NCBI GenBank assembly: GCA_008638375.1
Contig: CM018036.1
Location: forward strand, 1,324,501 to 1,388,500
Source of the DNA: Nyssa sinensis
Lineage: Eukaryota; Streptophyta; Magnoliopsida; Cornales; Nyssaceae
DNA: 64,000 nt
Direction of reading: 5' to 3'
The position numbers and the translations under genes were made by a program. This document shows positions 62,407 to 64,000 of this stretch, one piece after another. A model generated the notes under the pieces. It saw only the letters and a program-made list of their open reading frames with translations, ran no database searches and was not told where the DNA came from. Positions within the stretch are counted from its first letter, which is position 1. Every line of letters starts with the position of its first letter.

Positions 62407-63315
62407 ATGGAGCCGCAGCAGGCACGGAGCCTCGAACAATTCAAAGGTCAAACCAGGCTGCCGAAATTCGCAGTTCCGAAACGTTACGATCTCACTCTAA
62501 AACCCGATCTTTCGGCTTCTACGTTTTCTGGTACTGTTCTCGTTGACCTTTCCATCATTCAAGTTACTAAATTCATCGTCCTGAACGCTCTCGAACTCGC
62601 CATCGGTGAAGTATCGTTCGCCGACTCCCAGAAACGAGTAACTTTTACTAACCCGATGATCTCAACCATTGAACTCGATTGTATATGATTCCAATTTATT
62701 TTTTTTTTATCATAAGGTGTTGACGTGTTGGTGATTTGCAGAAATATAGTCCGTCCGATGTCGTCGTGGACGGCTGATGACGAGATACTTGTGTTGGTCT
62801 TTGACGAAGCTCTTAGTGTGGGGGATGGAGTTTTGGGGATTAGCTTTTCTGGAATATTTAACCAACACCTGAAGGGTTTCTACAAATGGTGCATTTCTCG
62901 TGTCCTGTTAAATTTCTTTTCTCTCTGGTTGGCTGTTAAGAACACTGAGGGAAAGAGAAGAAGTGGGAATTCTGAACTGGAAAAAAATGAAAAACTCGAC
63001 TCAACTTGGCCTTGTTGTGGGTGCAGTTGAGTGGAGTCTTTTATTTTCTCAGGTTCCAAATAAAGGAAATTTCAGCCGTGCAATTTATTTTTTTCCGGTG
63101 TCAGGTGAAGTGTATATTATTGAAACTATTGAGCCCACTTATATGTTTGCCCTCTGGAGTTCATGTTAAGTAGGGCTTATTTCTACTGTCATCAGTTGAT
63201 GAATTTTAACAGTTCCTTCATGGATGGAGGAGTGAAGAAGAATATGGCAGTAACTCAGTTTGAGGCTGCGGATGCACGACGGTGTTTTCCATGCTGGGAT
63301 GAGCCTGCTCTTAAG
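62407..63315 (+). CDS. APM1: M1-family aminopeptidase (APM1 / puromycin-sensitive type), first three exons
   Basis: Zinc metallo-aminopeptidase. The plant APM1 protein is membrane-associated and affects auxin transport and root growth (family knowledge). Exons: 62407-62637, 62742-62888, 63213-63315, with the gene continuing past 64000. Exon 1 contains EQFKGQTRLPKFAVPKRYDL, close to the family N-terminus. Exon 2 has DDEILVLVFDEALSVGDGVL and FNQHLKGFYK. Exon 3 has KKNMAVTQFEAADARRCFPC followed by WDEPALK, the signature preceding the catalytic domain. The GAMEN and HEXXH motifs lie outside the window. Exon 2 has one extra base at 62772-62773, where GTGGACGGCT should read GTGGACGCT. Without the correction it hits TGATGA. 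The first ATG gives about 8 residues more than the Arabidopsis protein. Confidence 0.93.
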
Positions 63316-64000
63316 GTTTATGACTGAAAAAATTCATTGTGATTATAGGCACCTTATTTTCATGATTTTAGTATAGTGATTGTTGTTATTCATGTTTTCT
63401 CCTTTTAGATTAACCCGACCATACTGAAATTTATCTAACAGACCATCTGAAATGAACAATGAATTAATGTCTGAACTAGTGCATGATAGATTTGTGTTGA
63501 ATCATGTTTATAAAGTACTTTGTGCCTATTATGCTCGGTACTTCTTCATTGATGGTACTAATACTTCTTTTGTGCTCTTCTATGGTGAGAATCTATAATT
63601 TTTGGTTGATAAAATGGAAATGGAAACTGATTGTGGGTATTGAGTTTACCTTGAAATCCCATTGGCCGTACGGCCCACTTTCATTGGATCATGATGCTTG
63701 GGTCACCAATGACCTGGTGGAACCTATTTGGATTACCAAGCTTGACAAGCCCATCCATATAAAGATAATAATTGTCCTATTCATGAGGTAATCGTGTTGG
63801 TTCTGACTTCTGAGTAAGGAATACTGTGCACCGTACACTGTTCCTAGACCTAGATAGGAGGTAAACCTGTGATCAACATGGAACCGTTGCCTTTGGAGTT
63901 AGGTTGAGATGACTTCTTGACTATAATTTATGCTTGGGTTCTCTACTTCGTTTCATGTCACCCATTTGATAGAATGAGCAAGCATTGCCGCCACTCCTTA
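63316..64000 (+). other. APM1 intron 3 (partial)
   Basis: Begins with the donor GTTTATG after exon 3. No in-phase M1 aminopeptidase exon is recognisable up to the window end. The frame at 63504-63791 has no family resemblance. Confidence 0.6.

Noticed and set aside
63504..63791. Additional APM1 exon
   Set aside because: The translation has no resemblance to M1 aminopeptidases and no suitable splice frame.

Overview
This is nuclear DNA from a flowering plant, most likely a woody eudicot. It has very intron-rich genes with GT-AG splice sites, a plastid-targeted single-exon threonine synthase, and AT-rich introns packed with plant LINEs, Au-type SINEs, TRIM retrotransposons and MULE/hAT DNA transposons. 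Species cannot be fixed from the sequence alone. | Layout: (1) 160-55555, minus strand: one giant gene, MDN1/midasin (REA1), the hexameric-AAA ATPase that remodels pre-60S ribosomes. I assembled 65 coding exons by joining splice sites in phase. They total 12,646 nt, which becomes exactly 4,213 codons once seven one-base insertions are discounted. This covers the N-terminus, all six AAA modules and most of the long linker. The acidic D/E-rich region and MIDAS domain lie beyond the left edge. (2) 55556-57587: a divergent promoter region with a tandem telo-box on the MDN1 side and a ~1.1 kb foldback (inverted-repeat) element on the other side. (3) 57588-59177, plus: an intact threonine synthase. 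(4) 59178-62406: an intergenic region with no convincing gene. (5) 62407-64000, plus: the first three exons of an M1 aminopeptidase (APM1-like), running off the right edge. | MDN1 is large mainly because its introns hold mobile DNA: a Pack-MULE-like transposon with 9-bp target duplications carrying the N-terminal coding part of phytochelatin synthase (23931-25424, nested in LINE debris); a four-LTR TRIM array with an intact 5-bp target duplication (38993-39863); a second tiny TRIM filling most of intron 14 (42558-42830); a hAT-like element (53148-53864); two internally deleted LINEs; and several LINE tails and SINEs. | MDN1 and APM1 together carry eight apparent frameshifts in otherwise conserved exons, and every one is a one-base insertion. 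That pattern fits residual long-read error better than gene decay. I found no operon, phage, CRISPR or novel multi-gene system; the unusual content is transposon architecture and splice-site structure.
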